This document shows positions 44,801 to 52,080 of a stretch of DNA of 64,000 bases, piece after piece (the first letter of the stretch is position 1; the number at the start of each line of letters is the position of its first letter). The translations under genes and the position numbers were made by a program. Below the pieces are notes generated by a model that made no database searches, was not told where the DNA came from, and worked only from the letters and a program-made list of their open reading frames with translations. This DNA is from Calliopum simillimum (lineage: Eukaryota; Arthropoda; Insecta; Diptera; Lauxaniidae): contig OX638370.1 in NCBI GenBank assembly GCA_951812925.1, positions 41,791,948-41,855,947 on the forward strand, in the 5' to 3' direction.

Positions 44801-45182
44801 TTGGATCAGCCAAATCAAATATTGGTTGAATGACTTCTGGTGCAAAAACATTATTCTTTTGCCATAAATTTAGCACACGAATGATACGACTTTTGTCCTC
44901 AGGTGCACATCGAAATAAATTCTCAAATGTTTCTTTTATGTTACGTGCAAAGCGTGGCGCAAAAACATCTTTTTCAGGACCAAACTGATGGCGAGATTGC
45001 CGTACTATAGAGTCAATGACATACAAACCGGGTACTTTATATTCTGGTTTACATTTTAGTATGAATTTTTCAACACTTTGGACTACATGCTTATAGAATT
45101 TAATAGCTCGCATTGCAGATTTCGTGATTGCTGCCATCTTAGCCTTAGATATTGGCGGCTTGGCGTCATAGAGCCCGGATAG
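22688..45182 (-). CDS. SCAF4/8: SCAF4/SCAF8 orthologue: CTD-binding, RRM-containing anti-termination factor (spliced, first exon not found)
   Basis: Eight coding exons on the minus strand, in transcript order: 45182-44619, 44464-44120, 39722-39558, 39486-39409, 36290-35909, 27021-25753, 24177-23935, 23811-22688. All junctions have GT/AG signals and matching phases, and they give 1389 codons plus a stop. Human SCAF4 and SCAF8 are of similar length. These nuclear proteins bind the phosphorylated C-terminal domain of RNA polymerase II through a CID and nascent RNA through an RRM, and suppress premature polyadenylation. Both domains are plainly present. The exon for the first ~10-15 residues lies upstream of 45182 and was not found in the window, so intron 1 is long or leaves the window. 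Introns of 1.6, 8.9, 3.1 and 4.4 kb are filled with transposons. The Drosophila orthologue is, from memory, CG4266. Confidence 0.92.
23935..24177 (-). CDS. SCAF4/8: SCAF4/8 exon: Gly/Pro-rich segment
   Basis: 243 nt, acceptor TTTTTGACAG, donor GTAAGA. It encodes 'DFDNRGPRGPRGGGNQNG', a 'LRIPPPNPFNPGMVG' patch and further GG/GP repeats. Its phase (enters after one base, leaves after one base) agrees with both neighbours. Confidence 0.85.
24229..24355. repeat. Tourist-like MITE (TAA duplication, GGGCCG ends) in a SCAF4/8 intron
   Basis: 127 bp. The left end is GGGCCGTTTTCACAATC and the right end is its complement form (GATTTCACAATG-type). Both sides are flanked by TAA (24226-24228 and 24356-24358). 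A 3-bp TAA duplication with GGGCC-type ends is the PIF/Harbinger pattern. The interior pairs AGTTAA/TTAACT words, so the whole element can form a hairpin. Confidence 0.8.
24900..25262. repeat. Direct repeat, two ~175-bp units, in a SCAF4/8 intron
   Basis: The word GGTTGCCACCTGGTTATT with an AATTTTGCTTAAAAC or AAATTTTGTTAAAATC follower recurs at about 24915, 25095 and 25212, with partial copies between. The repeats are diverged and non-coding. Confidence 0.6.
25753..27021 (-). CDS. SCAF4/8: SCAF4/8 exon: RRM and Pro/Gly/Met-rich region
   Basis: 1269 nt, acceptor TTTTCTTTCAG, donor GTAAAT. The RRM starts at once: 'TTLWVGHLSKLVYQEELSD' (RNP2 in LWVGHL) and 'VPRGCAFIVMHRRQDAHKA' (RNP1-like CAFIVM). 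The family-specific 'KEWKDFWDLELGVTYIPW' segment follows. A long proline/glycine/methionine-rich low-complexity region comes next, interrupted by an acidic 'QMDIEMDEDD' block, and then an RGG-like end. The FWD-x-D/E-LGVTYIPW element is diagnostic for SCAF4/SCAF8. Confidence 0.93.
27530..28282 (+). pseudogene. mariner-like transposase pseudogene in a SCAF4/8 intron
   Basis: Plus-strand transposase sequence in at least four frames, opposite to the host gene. It begins with the second helix-turn-helix 'FAKEMGVCQKTMENAI' near 27535, then an 'IIFSDE'-type first catalytic block near 27690. 'SVMIWRAILEKGILSL' lies at 27805-27860 and 'FCFQQDSAPAHKAL' at about 27970-28010 (second Asp). 'SPDLNPLDYYVWG' spans 28080-28115 (third Asp), and the C-terminal part ends near 28280. 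This lineage is distinct from the mariners at 14.9, 45.3 and 57.3 kb. No ends were found. Confidence 0.85.
28510..28790 (+). pseudogene. LINE ORF2 fragment in a SCAF4/8 intron
   Basis: It reads 'WSYKTFFVPMITYTSLACW', then 'LKELNRMFRISCLSVIGAL'. This corresponds to the region just after the reverse transcriptase core in Jockey/R1-group LINEs, where the usual form is 'W.Y...V.P...Y...VWW' then 'Q..ACL.ITGA'. It is interrupted on its 3' side by the foldback element at 28820. Confidence 0.7.
28820..29500. repeat. Foldback element family F, end-truncated copy
   Basis: The ends pair over about 100 bp (ATTGAAAAGAAAAAAACAC... with its complement). A second inner pair around 28965-29005 and 29325-29370 contains GCTGCTGTAGAGGGCG and its complement. 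The same modules in the same order form the element at 36576-37572, which has longer, complete ends. A run of nine to ten C near 29120 is notable. Confidence 0.75.
29656..30909. repeat. Foldback family G (GGCCGGGTC ends), split by another element
   Basis: The outer ends TAAGGCCGGGTCAATTTG and their complement enclose arms with AAAAATTCTAAAAAACTTTG and AAACCATGGGTCTAAATCAA. An uninterrupted ~400-bp relative is at 56165-56567. The body between 29863 and 30712 is a separate insertion. Confidence 0.8.
29863..30712. repeat. Element nested in foldback family G (CCCAGTTGC ends)
   Basis: The ends CCCAGTTGCAAAA and TTTTGCAACTGGG are perfect complements, flanked by AT on both sides. The interior (29890-30230) has at least three copies of a CATGATTC...CATGCTTT...GAACNATTGTTTCATG unit with a CATG-rich pattern. 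Non-coding. Confidence 0.8.
30914..31584. mobile_element. Non-autonomous Tc1/mariner-type TIR element
   Basis: The ends CAGTATGTCAATGACTTTTC and the complement of a near-identical right end form ~26-bp inverted repeats. Both sides are flanked by TA (30912-30913 and 31585-31586). A CAGT start and TA duplication fit the Tc1/mariner superfamily. The 671-bp body has no transposase. Confidence 0.85.
31849..32533. repeat. Dispersed fly repeat with TATACCCTACAC ends
   Basis: The ends TATACCCTACAC and GTGTAGGGAGTA are imperfect complements. Inside, three to four diverged units share ATGGGAGGTGCCA...CTCTTG.CCGA.TTC.CCCA (31875-32290). A CAGCCAGCCAGCCACCCAG tract and an ATATCGACTCAGGAGGTGAT segment follow. 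The last part matches 47340-47585 closely. I recall the CGACTC...GATCAAGAATATATA signature as very common in higher-fly intergenic DNA; its class is not settled here. Confidence 0.65.
32610..33290. repeat. Foldback element with GGCGCAT/ATGCGCC inner pair
   Basis: The left arm (about 32610-32750) contains TTTACTGGTGGCGCAT and ATAATATTAAAT; its complement is at 33185-33290. Arms are about 110-130 bp and diverged. Non-coding. Confidence 0.7.
33359..33403 (+). repeat. 45-bp LINE tail with target duplication, copy 1
   Basis: The unit starts TGGCCCTATGCTCCTCCTAG and ends in an ATACATACATAC tail. It is flanked by an 11-bp duplication ATAAATAACAT at 33348-33358 and 33404-33414. The same unit is at 34184-34228 and, inverted, at 59522-59565. 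Its first bases read Ala-Leu-Cys-Ser-Ser-stop, the end of a LINE ORF2. Confidence 0.85.
33469..33845. repeat. Foldback element with GTAAAAATGTTCGG ends
   Basis: The ends GTAAAAATGTTCGG and CCGAACATTTTTAC are exact complements. Arms of about 120 bp pair further through CTTACGCATACT and TTGTGAATCGAACGATTC words. The 377-bp element is non-coding. Confidence 0.8.
34076..34228 (+). mobile_element. 5'-truncated LINE copy with target duplication
   Basis: 153 bp flanked by the 13-bp duplication AAGGCCCTTTTCC (34063-34075 and 34229-34241). Plus-strand translation gives 'NWKRSLEKEIQESGKSWQEI' and then 'KVIARDRDK', followed by an Ala-Leu-Cys-Ser-Ser end. This is the C-terminal region of an RTE/CR1-like ORF2. 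It finishes in the same ATACATACATAC tail as the 45-bp units. It identifies those units as the extreme 3' end of this LINE. Confidence 0.8.
34242..35524. other. SCAF4/8 intron, nothing recognised
   Basis: AT-rich intron sequence. I see no open frame or inverted repeat that I can support between the LINE copy and the MITE at 35525. Confidence 0.4.
35525..35759. repeat. MITE family B, copy 2 (with inner palindrome)
   Basis: The ends TCTGTGGTAAAAAGGAAAAA and a complementary right end resemble those at 18514-18650. The centre holds a second palindrome (GGGTAAAATTACACTTTCG... with its complement). It ends about 150 bp downstream (minus sense) of the SR exon. Confidence 0.75.
35909..36290 (-). CDS. 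SCAF4/8: SCAF4/8 exon: SR/RD-rich region with a long poly-Gly tract
   Basis: 382 nt, acceptor ATCAATTTAG, donor GTAATT, entering in phase 0 and leaving after one base of a codon. It starts 'VINLDANDSRSPSPDRD', then RSRSRSRSRD repeats and a glycine run of about 20 residues with few interruptions. RRRSRSRSRSRSPR and an RD/RE/KD-rich charged segment ending 'PDIKKEHLS' follow. This is the Arg/Ser domain that precedes the RRM and that serves phosphorylation-dependent contacts with splicing and 3'-end factors. Confidence 0.88.
36576..37572. mobile_element. Foldback/TIR element family F, complete copy
   Basis: The ends GGGGACATTCGC and GCGAATGTCCCC are exact complements. They are flanked on both sides by TTTAA (36571-36575 and 37573-37577), a probable target duplication. 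The inner inverted pair contains GCTGCTGTAGAAGGCG-type words, as in 28820-29500. Its central region 36790-37110 is not paired. No transposase. It lies in the intron between the SR exon and the 26-aa exon. Confidence 0.85.
37578..38953. other. SCAF4/8 intron, nothing recognised
   Basis: AT-rich. Short open frames near 37641-38283 are low-complexity Phe/Ile/Lys and are not called. A T tract is at about 38196-38214. Confidence 0.35.
38954..39364. repeat. Foldback element next to the 26-aa exon
   Basis: The left arm (38954-39020) has AAATTAGAATTATTTAATA and CAATTGTAAACTATCC; the right arm carries the complements at 39195-39235 and 39335-39364. The arms pair for about 90 bp in two blocks. It ends about 45 bp from the splice donor of exon 39409-39486. 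Confidence 0.7.
39409..39486 (-). CDS. SCAF4/8: SCAF4/8 small exon (26 aa)
   Basis: 78 nt, acceptor TGTATTTTAG and donor GTATAC, phase 0. It encodes 'ASATGANDAADVSKEVEF' and an acidic end. It was recognised because it fits the phase between the coiled-coil and SR exons and has a clean acceptor and donor. It could be a skipped exon in some transcripts, since its removal keeps the frame. Confidence 0.75.
39558..39722 (-). CDS. SCAF4/8: SCAF4/8 exon: Gln/Lys-rich helix
   Basis: 165 nt, acceptor TTTCTTTTAG and donor GTATGA, phase 0. It encodes 55 residues with strong helical character ('LRQLQTLQNFQKFKQQEDK' and 'MRMQEEAFEKHLQNVLK'), a predicted coiled coil. It is conserved in position relative to the CID in this family. 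Confidence 0.82.
39876..41265. mobile_element. CACTGTG-ended TIR element in a SCAF4/8 intron
   Basis: The ends CACTGTGCCAC and a complementary GTAGCACAGTG are flanked by TTA on both sides (39873-39875 and 41266-41268). Long inner arms pair: 39940-40200 with 40905-41200, including GATATCATGCATGATATC on both sides. The middle (40310-40680) is family E sequence. CACTG ends with a 3-bp duplication resemble CMC/EnSpm elements. No transposase was found, so the assignment is tentative. Confidence 0.75.
41266..43159. repeat. AT-rich intron with AAGTTTTT/AAAACTTT repeats
   Basis: At 41774-41855 there are about 3.5 tandem copies of a 24-bp unit (TTTATAAAAACTTCAATCAT type). Variants of AAAGTTTTT and its complement continue to about 42840. 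Between them, at about 42250-42380 and 42425-42560, lies a diverged direct repeat sharing TGTAATTTTTTGTA and a GGGTGCGACAAA or GGATGCGACAAA word. Confidence 0.6.
43160..43264. repeat. 105-bp hairpin MITE
   Basis: The ends GGGTTATCGTGAAT and ATTCACGATAACCC are exact complements. A further ATTCCCGGGGAATT pair brings the stem to about 37 bp per side around a ~30-bp loop. Small, non-coding, in intron 2 (transcript order as assembled). Confidence 0.8.
43265..44119. other. SCAF4/8 intron, single MITE-B-like end
   Basis: Mostly unrecognised AT-rich sequence. At about 43830-43853 a TTTCCTTTTTGCCACAGA segment matches one end of MITE family B, with no partner end nearby. Confidence 0.4.
44120..44464 (-). 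CDS. SCAF4/8: SCAF4/8 exon: coiled coil and Ser/Gly-rich linker
   Basis: 345 nt, acceptor ACAATTTTAG and donor GTAATA, phase 0. It begins 'SLSHEKAQNVLDNSTLKQ', includes a helical 'LKQLEHMQQYLKRQ', a Ser-rich stretch, a GGGGG run and an acidic DDDDMED segment. It joins the CID exon in frame. Confidence 0.85.
44619..45182 (-). CDS. SCAF4/8: SCAF4/8 exon: CTD-interacting domain (CID)
   Basis: Exon of 564 nt, phase 0 at both ends, acceptor CGTTTCAG and donor GTAAGC. It reads 'LSGLYDAKPPISKAK', then 'FYKHVVQSVEKFI', 'YKVPGLYVIDSIVRQSR' and 'RVLNLWQKNNVF'. These are the eight-helix CID segments that contact phospho-CTD, and they are near-identical in type to human SCAF8. A Gly/Ser-rich linker follows. 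The absence of an in-exon start before 'LSGLYDAK' shows that a short first exon precedes it. Confidence 0.93.
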
Positions 45183-45299
45183 CTGAAACGAGAATTCAAA
45201 AAAATTTTACATTAACAAAAAAAAAGAGGTGTGTGTATTGAATTTTATAATAAAACCTGAGCCGAACGCCTAATGCGTGCTGCTTAAAAATAATTTTTT

Positions 45300-45597
45300 G
45301 TGTAAAAAACTATCACCGAAACCAAGCAAAGGCTTGATAAATACTAAGGGGACTCTGCACCTACAATTTCAATGATTAAAAAGTGGTTTACTGAGTTCCA
45401 TTGTGGTCGTCGTACCATCGCAAGTGACGCCAAACGTTAAGTTAACTAAAAAAAAAGTTCGTCACGCCAGAAATTGTCGATAAAATCCATGGAATGATAT
45501 TAGACGATCTGAGAATGAAAGTGCGTGGATAAGCTAAGTCTGTAGGCATCTCAACTGAGCGGATATATGTACGAATATTTGAAAATATATATATTAA
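45300..45597 (+). pseudogene. mariner (irritans-like) transposase pseudogene, N-terminal fragment
   Basis: Plus-strand pieces in two or three frames: 'KNYHRNQAKA' near 45310, 'GDSAPTISMIKKWFTEFHCG' at about 45351-45410, and 'TPEIVDKIHGMILDDLRMKV' at about 45460-45525, followed by 'SVGISTERIYVRIFENI'. This is the paired-like DNA-binding half of a mariner transposase. The catalytic half is missing here. A C-terminal piece of similar type lies at 47587-47720. Confidence 0.8.
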
Positions 45598-47339
45598 CCA
45601 GCTATCCCTGCCCGCTCCGCTAAGCATATGTTTGTTTTTGTTTTTTTATTTGCTACAACTTTTTCCCAATAGTTTAGAAGGTATAGACAAAAACGTTAAT
45701 TTACGTCCTCTGTCTAGCCATCAAACACTTTAACTAATTAAAACACGGTTTTTTTTTAGTTGTGCCAAAAAGACCAATAAAAACAGGATATAATGGGTTA
45801 AAAAGTTCTGGAAAATTGTTTATAATTTGATGGTAACCTTCAAACAACAATTTTAATCTCAAATGAAGACTTGAAATTTTGCAGCGGGGTGAAAATTTGA
45901 AAATACGTTTTTTGTGGGTATTTTAAGGTTGGTTTTAGGTTCCAGTGATTATTTCTTTTTATAAACCTTGACTCAAAACGACAAATTTGATATACCGTAC
46001 AACTCATTCCGAGCATTTCTGAGATCGTAATAAAATACAAAGCTGAGATTTTGCATAAATCGACGTTGCGCCATCTCTTAATGACCTTCAAAATAATTTA
46101 AAAAAAATCTCAGCTCACTTTTTTGACACCCTCTTTCAGATTTTTGGGAGTAGTCGTAGAAACTCGAAAAAAGATTTTTTTTAATCAGTCTAATGTAAAT
46201 TGGTTCCCCATACAAACTTCCAGCCTCCTATGCACCCCCTTAAGGGATGATTTCTGCGACAAAAACTATCCTATGTCCTTCCTAGGGTCTCAAACTATCT
46301 ACACACTAAATTTAATCTTAATCGGTTCAGCACGCAGTGGGAGATTTGATACATCTAGCTGGAATTAATTCAAATTTCAATATCGTCATTTGGCCAATTT
46401 TTTCCACGCAAATGATTGACTATATTTCCCTGTGCCTAGCGGTATTAAATTTTTATTTTGCGTTTGCTTTTCTGCTAGCTGCATGCTGTCAAATGTGAAC
46501 TTTGGTTTAGAAAATATTATTAAACAATTTTGCTGCCATTTAAGCACCTTGTTTGACTTCAAATTTAAGATAGATCAATCCAATTTTAATACAGTTTTTG
46601 GTGGTTATTGAAGTTATAAAGTACGTATGTACATTATAAAGCTATTGTTCTTCGCTCTGCTTACGTGTTATAAAAAAAAACTGAAGTTATATTGAACACA
46701 TGTAAAATGTGTAGTTAAAATTACTTAAATCAGTTTCTCTAGTCTAGAACTTTCGTGGCTCATCGGGAACTCCGGTAATTTATGTTTTATTCAATAAATT
46801 CATCTAATGTGATTGAAAGGACCAAACGTGACTGCGACTACATGCGTCTTCTTTTTTTATGCAATTTTTAAGACACAATGATTGCTTCCAGGCAACTTTT
46901 ATGAAATGTATTTTGTGGGCGTGTCCACTATGCTATTTACACTAAATTTCGGTGGTTCCTCTTAAATACAGATATTTAATCTTGGACTAAATTTTAAGTT
47001 GATATCTTTATCCGATCCTATGTATTTGCTACCGTAACTCTGAAGCGAGTTATAAATCTTCTGGCAAAGGTCACGAAAATTTCAAGGTCAGTACACGTTC
47101 ACCGATTTACTTCTTATTGTAACACTACAATGCTCATGTAGACATTAATTTGTACAAATTTTCAGGACGATATCTCTTTTCGTTTTCTCCACACATATAA
47201 AATATGGTTCACTTTATGGTTCACTTCTTTTATTTTTTTCATATAAATGTGTGAAATCTCCCACTGTGCGGCGGTTTAGAAGTTACTATCCCTGGTATTT
47301 ACGTCTATTTTTGTTGCGTTATCATGAATAATGCTCATA
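45598..47339. other. Insertion between two mariner pieces, mostly unrecognised
   Basis: No gene is seen. From about 46900 to 47335 the wording (GGGCGTGTCC, TTGATATCTTTATCCG) fits the upstream part of the dispersed fly repeat that ends at 47585. Confidence 0.4.
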
Positions 47340-47585
47340 AAATATTTTTTTGTATGGGTGGTAGGCGTGTCTGTTGACAGATTTCGCTCAATTATCTTGC
47401 TTAGTTTTCTCGTAAAAAATATTTCCACGCACAGACAGACAGACACCCAGCCAGACAGACAGACATGGCTATATCGACTCAGGGGGTGACGCTGATCAAG
47501 AATACATATACTTTTCTATACCTGCCACGCCTCCTTCTCTATGTTACAAACGGAAGGACAAAGTGAATTTACCCTGAGTGCAGGG
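47340..47585 (+). repeat. Dispersed fly repeat, 3' part, copy 2
   Basis: Close match to 32250-32533: GTATGGGTGGTAGGCGTGTC, a CAGACAGACAGACACCCAG tract, CTATATCGACTCAGGGGGTG, CCTGCCACGCCTCCTTCTCT and a GCAGGGTATAAAAA end. It directly abuts the mariner C-terminal piece. Confidence 0.75.
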
Positions 47586-47586
47586 T

Positions 47587-47720
47587 ATAAAAATTAGAAA
47601 AACGCTGGACTAAATGTATCGAGGTAAAAGGAGACTATGGAGAAAAAATATGGTTTTGTGGCGAAAAAATTTATATTCTATTCAAAAAGTCTCGAACTTA
47701 TCTCGTAGTTTTCTATTAAA
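47587..47720 (+). pseudogene. mariner transposase C-terminal fragment
   Basis: It reads 'LEKRWTKCIEVKGDYGEK', then a frameshifted Lys/Tyr-rich tail. This is the usual last ~40 residues of irritans/Himar-type mariner transposases. It is probably the same copy as 45300-45597, split by the intervening repeat and with the central catalytic part lost. Confidence 0.65.
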
Positions 47721-47865
47721 ATAGTTTTCAATAAATTTTGTCGAAAAAAAAAAATGATCAAATCACCTGAGAAAATCGACTTCAAATTTGAAAACAAAAA
47801 AATAAAGAGTATTACCTTTGGCCTGGCCAAAAATTAAATACTACCTCACCGTGTATAATATTTAA

Positions 47866-48212
47866 GTACCTGGAGACCGATCCCTGCTCGGTCAACAATA
47901 TGATCTTATTATTTTAGTCGATATTTTTATTCATAGCTATTTTTTGTTACGAAACTCGTACCTTTTCACCTCTAATGGTCATGCTTTCAAATTGATATAT
48001 TAACCGATGAGAATAATAATAAGAAAAAACTAGCAAAGTATCGAATGGTATAGAAAATATCAAAAACTTAAAAATTTTTTTTTTTTGGTGCATTCTACCT
48101 AAGATAAATAAATGGGATATGCCACGCACCCAAAATTTTTCGTTTTATGAATCGAAAAGTAAGAGACCTATTGGAAAAATCCGAAAGGATATTTTGATAT
48201 CACCTTTTTTGT
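47866..48212 (+). repeat. Dispersed repeat D, copy 2
   Basis: Same orientation and landmarks as copy 1 at 4020-4380, starting GTACCTGGAGACCGATCC. Class unknown. Confidence 0.7.
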
Positions 48213-48255
48213 AGCTACGCTGTAAGACTGAACACAGCGTTTTCTTCAACTTCAA

Positions 48256-49035
48256 CACGGAAAGAAAAAAATGTTCTTAAATCTGGCTTAAATCTAGCTC
48301 AAATCGTTCTTAAATTAAATATTCAGAATTAAGCCCAATATAGCATGAAATCATCCCAAAATACGCCCAACTTGTTCGCAATTCAAGCTCAAATTTGGGC
48401 ATAATATAAATTTTGATAATTAAAACCAATTGTACTCAATGCAAGCCATTTTGTACTTGTTTATCAAAAAAAAAAAAAAATTTGCCCATTTTTTCCTTAA
48501 TTCAAGCTCTTTTGAGATTGTTTATCAAAAAATAAATTTTCATTTGTGTTTATTATGTGTGTTTATGATTCTCAATGTGACTATGTCATCTACTGCTTAA
48601 ATAATTCCTGCTCGACAGTCGAATTGGGTATTTATAATAGAGTAAATACTGCTGACATCCCATAATGGGGTGTTACGATGTACTGAGGTATCTTTGGACA
48701 TTTTGGTACATTGATTGTTGAAAAAGAAATTACATTTCTTGCATTGGGTAAAAATGGTCATATTCATATTTTGATGAATAAAAAATTATTAAGAACAAAT
48801 GGGAATATTTATTTTTTTATAAACAAGTACAAAAGGGCTGAGTTTAAGGGCTGAGTTTAATAAATTTTTGATGAACAATCCAAAATTGAATTGAATTAAG
48901 CTCAAATGGGCATATTCACTTTTTTGATAAACAAGCACATTATTACTTGATATCAAGAAAATTATGGACAAGCTGAAAATCACACCCAAAATTGATTGGC
49001 CTGGGATTGTTTTTAGCTCAAAATTTTCTCCGTGA
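48256..49035. repeat. Weak foldback element with CACGGA ends
   Basis: The ends CACGGAAAGAAAA and TTTTCTCCGTG are imperfect complements. Inside, GCTCAAAT and its complement recur, and there are GTTTATCAAAAA / TTTTTGATAAAC pairs. Diverged, non-coding. Confidence 0.5.
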
Positions 49036-49194
49036 AGCAAGAATATTTCAAAATACTGAAGTTATACTGACAGTTCTGCTGATGAAGAAGGACTCAGCGT
49101 CGAAAAGTGCATAAGACATAAAGAGTTCACTCCATTTTTTTTTTTTTGCGCCTAAAATTTTTTATTTTGGTAAAAAGTGGCCACTTTTCGTTAT

Positions 49195-49990
49195 GCTTTA
49201 GATTCTCATGATCCAGACCCTCTTACCAAATTTAATCAAAATATGTTGTACCATTTGCGAGAAATAGCATTTAATGTGTTTTATTTGTATGGGAGGTTCC
49301 ACGCGCACCGGCGATATTTTGCCCACTTTTAGATCGTAGGTGCCTAATAGCAAGTAGACTCCCTACAGTTAAATTTAGAACGATTTCTTTAGGAGTTTTC
49401 TTATTAAAGCGTTTTATATTTTTGTGGGCGGTGCCACACCCTTCATGAGTTTTTTTAATATAAGGGCATATCACATATTAATACTTGTATTCAGGGGTAC
49501 AGTCTCTTAAATTTTCATTGAAATTGTTGGAGTCGTTTTCGAGTAATATTGAATCAAAATTTTCAAGGGTTAAAAAGTGGGCGTTTTGTTTATTACAAGG
49601 TATTATTAAACTGTACCTACAAACCAAATTTCATTCAAATACCTTGTAACATTTGCGAGAAATAGCATTTAATGTATTTTGCTTGCATGGGAGGTTCCAC
49701 GCTCAACGGCGATATTTTAATGCGATTCAGATCAGAGATGCCCTATAGCAAGGAGGCTTCCCACAATTAATTTAAGAATGATTGCTTTATTAGTTTTCTT
49801 TTTATACCGTATTATATTTTTGGGGGCGGTGCCACGCCCTTCAACGAGTTTTCCCAATATAACGGCATGTCACATACTAATCCCTCCTAAATTTTCATCA
49901 AAATTGTTGGAGTCGTTTTCGATTAATATTCAATCAAAATTTTCAAGGTTTAAAAAGTGGGCGTGGCACTTATTCGATCCCGCCCACTTT
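49195..49990. repeat. Two tandem units of about 410 bp
   Basis: Unit 1 (about 49225-49605) and unit 2 (about 49635-49985) share, in order: GCGAGAAATAGCATTTAATG, GGGAGGTTCCACGC, CGGCGATATTTT, a TTTTTGTGGGCGGTGCCAC or GGGGGCGGTGCCAC word, TTGTTGGAGTCGTTTTCGA and AAAAAGTGGGCG. The GGGAGG..CCACGC and GGGCGGTGCCAC words relate it to the dispersed repeat at 31.9 kb. Confidence 0.75.
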
Positions 49991-50550
49991 CTGCTACGCT
50001 ACGTCTCAGTTTAGTCGGGTTTTTGAAATGAAGTCCCCATCCAATTTTATATAAGAAATAAAAAGCAGAAAACTTTAAAATCTCATACAAAAATCGAATT
50101 TTAAATAAGCGTTTTTCTCAATTAAAAAAAACTAGATGTCTAGTTGTAGTTTTAACCCGACGATATATTGTTGCACTTTCTAAAAGTTCTCTTATAACGC
50201 ATTTTTTAAGGCTCAGAAAATTACTACTTATTGACTAGAAGGAAAATTGCTAGTGATATTCTGATTATACATGTTCTAAAGAGTCAAAGTACTTGCTGAG
50301 TTTTTGGCGAAATCGGGGAACGCCTTTTTTTTCGTTCAATCCAGCTGTATTAAGTAATGAAACTCATAAATGAAAAACTATTATGTTTCTGGTCTTTTGA
50401 GCGACTTCAAATGACATCTATTTTAATTTTTTTACGACGTAAATTTTTTTCATGAATGTTGGACAAAAAAAATGCTTGTAGACGGCCGATTAAAAATACT
50501 TATATTTTTTTCGGACGCCCTACTGCATATGTATCTACTTTAATTATATA

Positions 50551-52060
50551 CAGTGAGCGTAAAAATAAAGTAAACACTTCTTTCAATTTTTCAAAATCTA
50601 ATTGCAACAAAGCAATCCACTTTAAATAAAAAGTAATTATGCATAGTTGAATTAAATATAAATATAAAGATAAAATAAAACCAAAACACAACCAGAAATA
50701 ATTCACCAAAATTACCAGATTTTTCGCGTCAAAAAAAAGTAAACAGATAATAATATAATTACAAAAACTAGCTTTATATTACAGATTAATTTTTGTTTGA
50801 TTTCTTTTAGTCTTAAATACCACATTCAGTTTTCTTGGAATGGAACCGGCCAGATTTTTTGTAATATCAGAGGAGATTTCGCTCTGTTACTCAAAAAACA
50901 CCTGTTTTAGATTCTACTTGATAGAAATGGTCCTTTCCCTGATTTTTCTATAAACATTTTTCTACAAATGTTTACTAGGGTTACGATCTTGGGACTGAGA
51001 GGATAACCTAAAATCTAAAACAGGTGTTTATTGAATAACAGAGCGAAATCTCCCCTGATATTACAAAAAATCTGGTCGGTTCTACATATCCCTAGAAGAC
51101 TGAATGTGGTATTTAAGACTAAAAGAAAACAAATCAGAAATTATTCTGTAATATAAAGCTAGTTTTTGTAATTATATCGATACATCCAAAGTAAAAGTTG
51201 GTAACTCAAGTAACCAACTTTTTACGGGACAATGGTTTTCGAAATCTGCGCATTAGACTCCTTCTTGTGTCAAATTTTGGTACCTCTAGCTTGAAATTTG
51301 ACTGGCTGGGAGCAATTTTTGAAGTTACAACCTAAGTATATTTTAGTTAGGTCTCCATGCAAAAACTTGGCAACTTAAGTTGATAACTTATACACGGGAC
51401 AAAAATAACAAATTGCGTTGGTAACTTGACTTACATATTTATTAATTAATTTAAATTTTTTTATAAAAATCAGTGGTGGTAAGTCCTACATACCAATGTA
51501 ATGTCCGTAGAATATTTTTTAATGGTAGTTGGCAAGTTAAGTTACCAACTTTCCTCACGGAATATTTGTTTGCTGCAACTTGGTAACTAGAGTTACAACT
51601 CATATGTATTCATTTTATCCAAATTATAAGTTAAAATTGTTGATATCTCTGTAAATCAATTTGGAGTACTGACAACGATTTAATAGCCGAAAAACCTTTA
51701 TTTTGTCTACAGATTTTAAAATTGTTTGTTCAATTTTTGTTTTTGGTTTTCTTGTTTTAACGAAAATAATACAAAAATGATCATAACTAAAAACTACGAT
51801 TTTCGAGTTACCAACTTTTACGTTGGACGTATCGATATTAATATCTGTTTACTTTTTTTTGACGCGTAAAATCTGGTAATTTATAAATTTGGTGAATTAT
51901 TTCTGGTTGTGTTTTGGTTTTGTTTTTCTTTATGTTGAACTATTCTCCATAAATGAATGCTGAGTTATGCATTATTACTTTTATTTAAAGTGGATTGCGC
52001 TGTTGCAATTAGATTTTGAAAATTTGAAAGCAAAGTGTTTACTTTATTTTGACGCTCACT
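50551..52060. mobile_element. Foldback/TIR element with AGTGAGCGT ends, carrying a nested insertion
   Basis: The left end is CAGTGAGCGTAAAAATAAAG and the right end is the complement GACGCTCACT with an AAAGTAAACAC continuation. The arms are about 400 bp and pair almost throughout (GTAATATCAGAGGAGATTTC with its complement near 51040-51070). A second element at 51177-51838 interrupts the right arm. Confidence 0.85.
51177..51838. repeat. Nested foldback element (CGATAC ends, GTTGGTAACTC arms)
   Basis: It interrupts the right arm of the surrounding element exactly where the left arm predicts continuous sequence. The ends CGATACATCCAAAGTAAAAG and a complementary right end are present, and ATAT is found on both sides, consistent with a 4-bp duplication. 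The interior repeats AAGTTACCAACTTT words. Non-coding. Confidence 0.8.
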
Positions 52061-52080
52061 TCCATTTCATAACATGTTCG

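Noticed and set aside
49078..49115. A second hammerhead (CTGATGA near 49080)
   Set aside because: The bases after CTGATGA do not form stem II, and no GAAAC with flanking stems follows at the right distance.
48789..50709. Short minus-strand open frames in the 48.8-50.7 kb repeats
   Set aside because: They are not conserved between the tandem units and have no domain resemblance.
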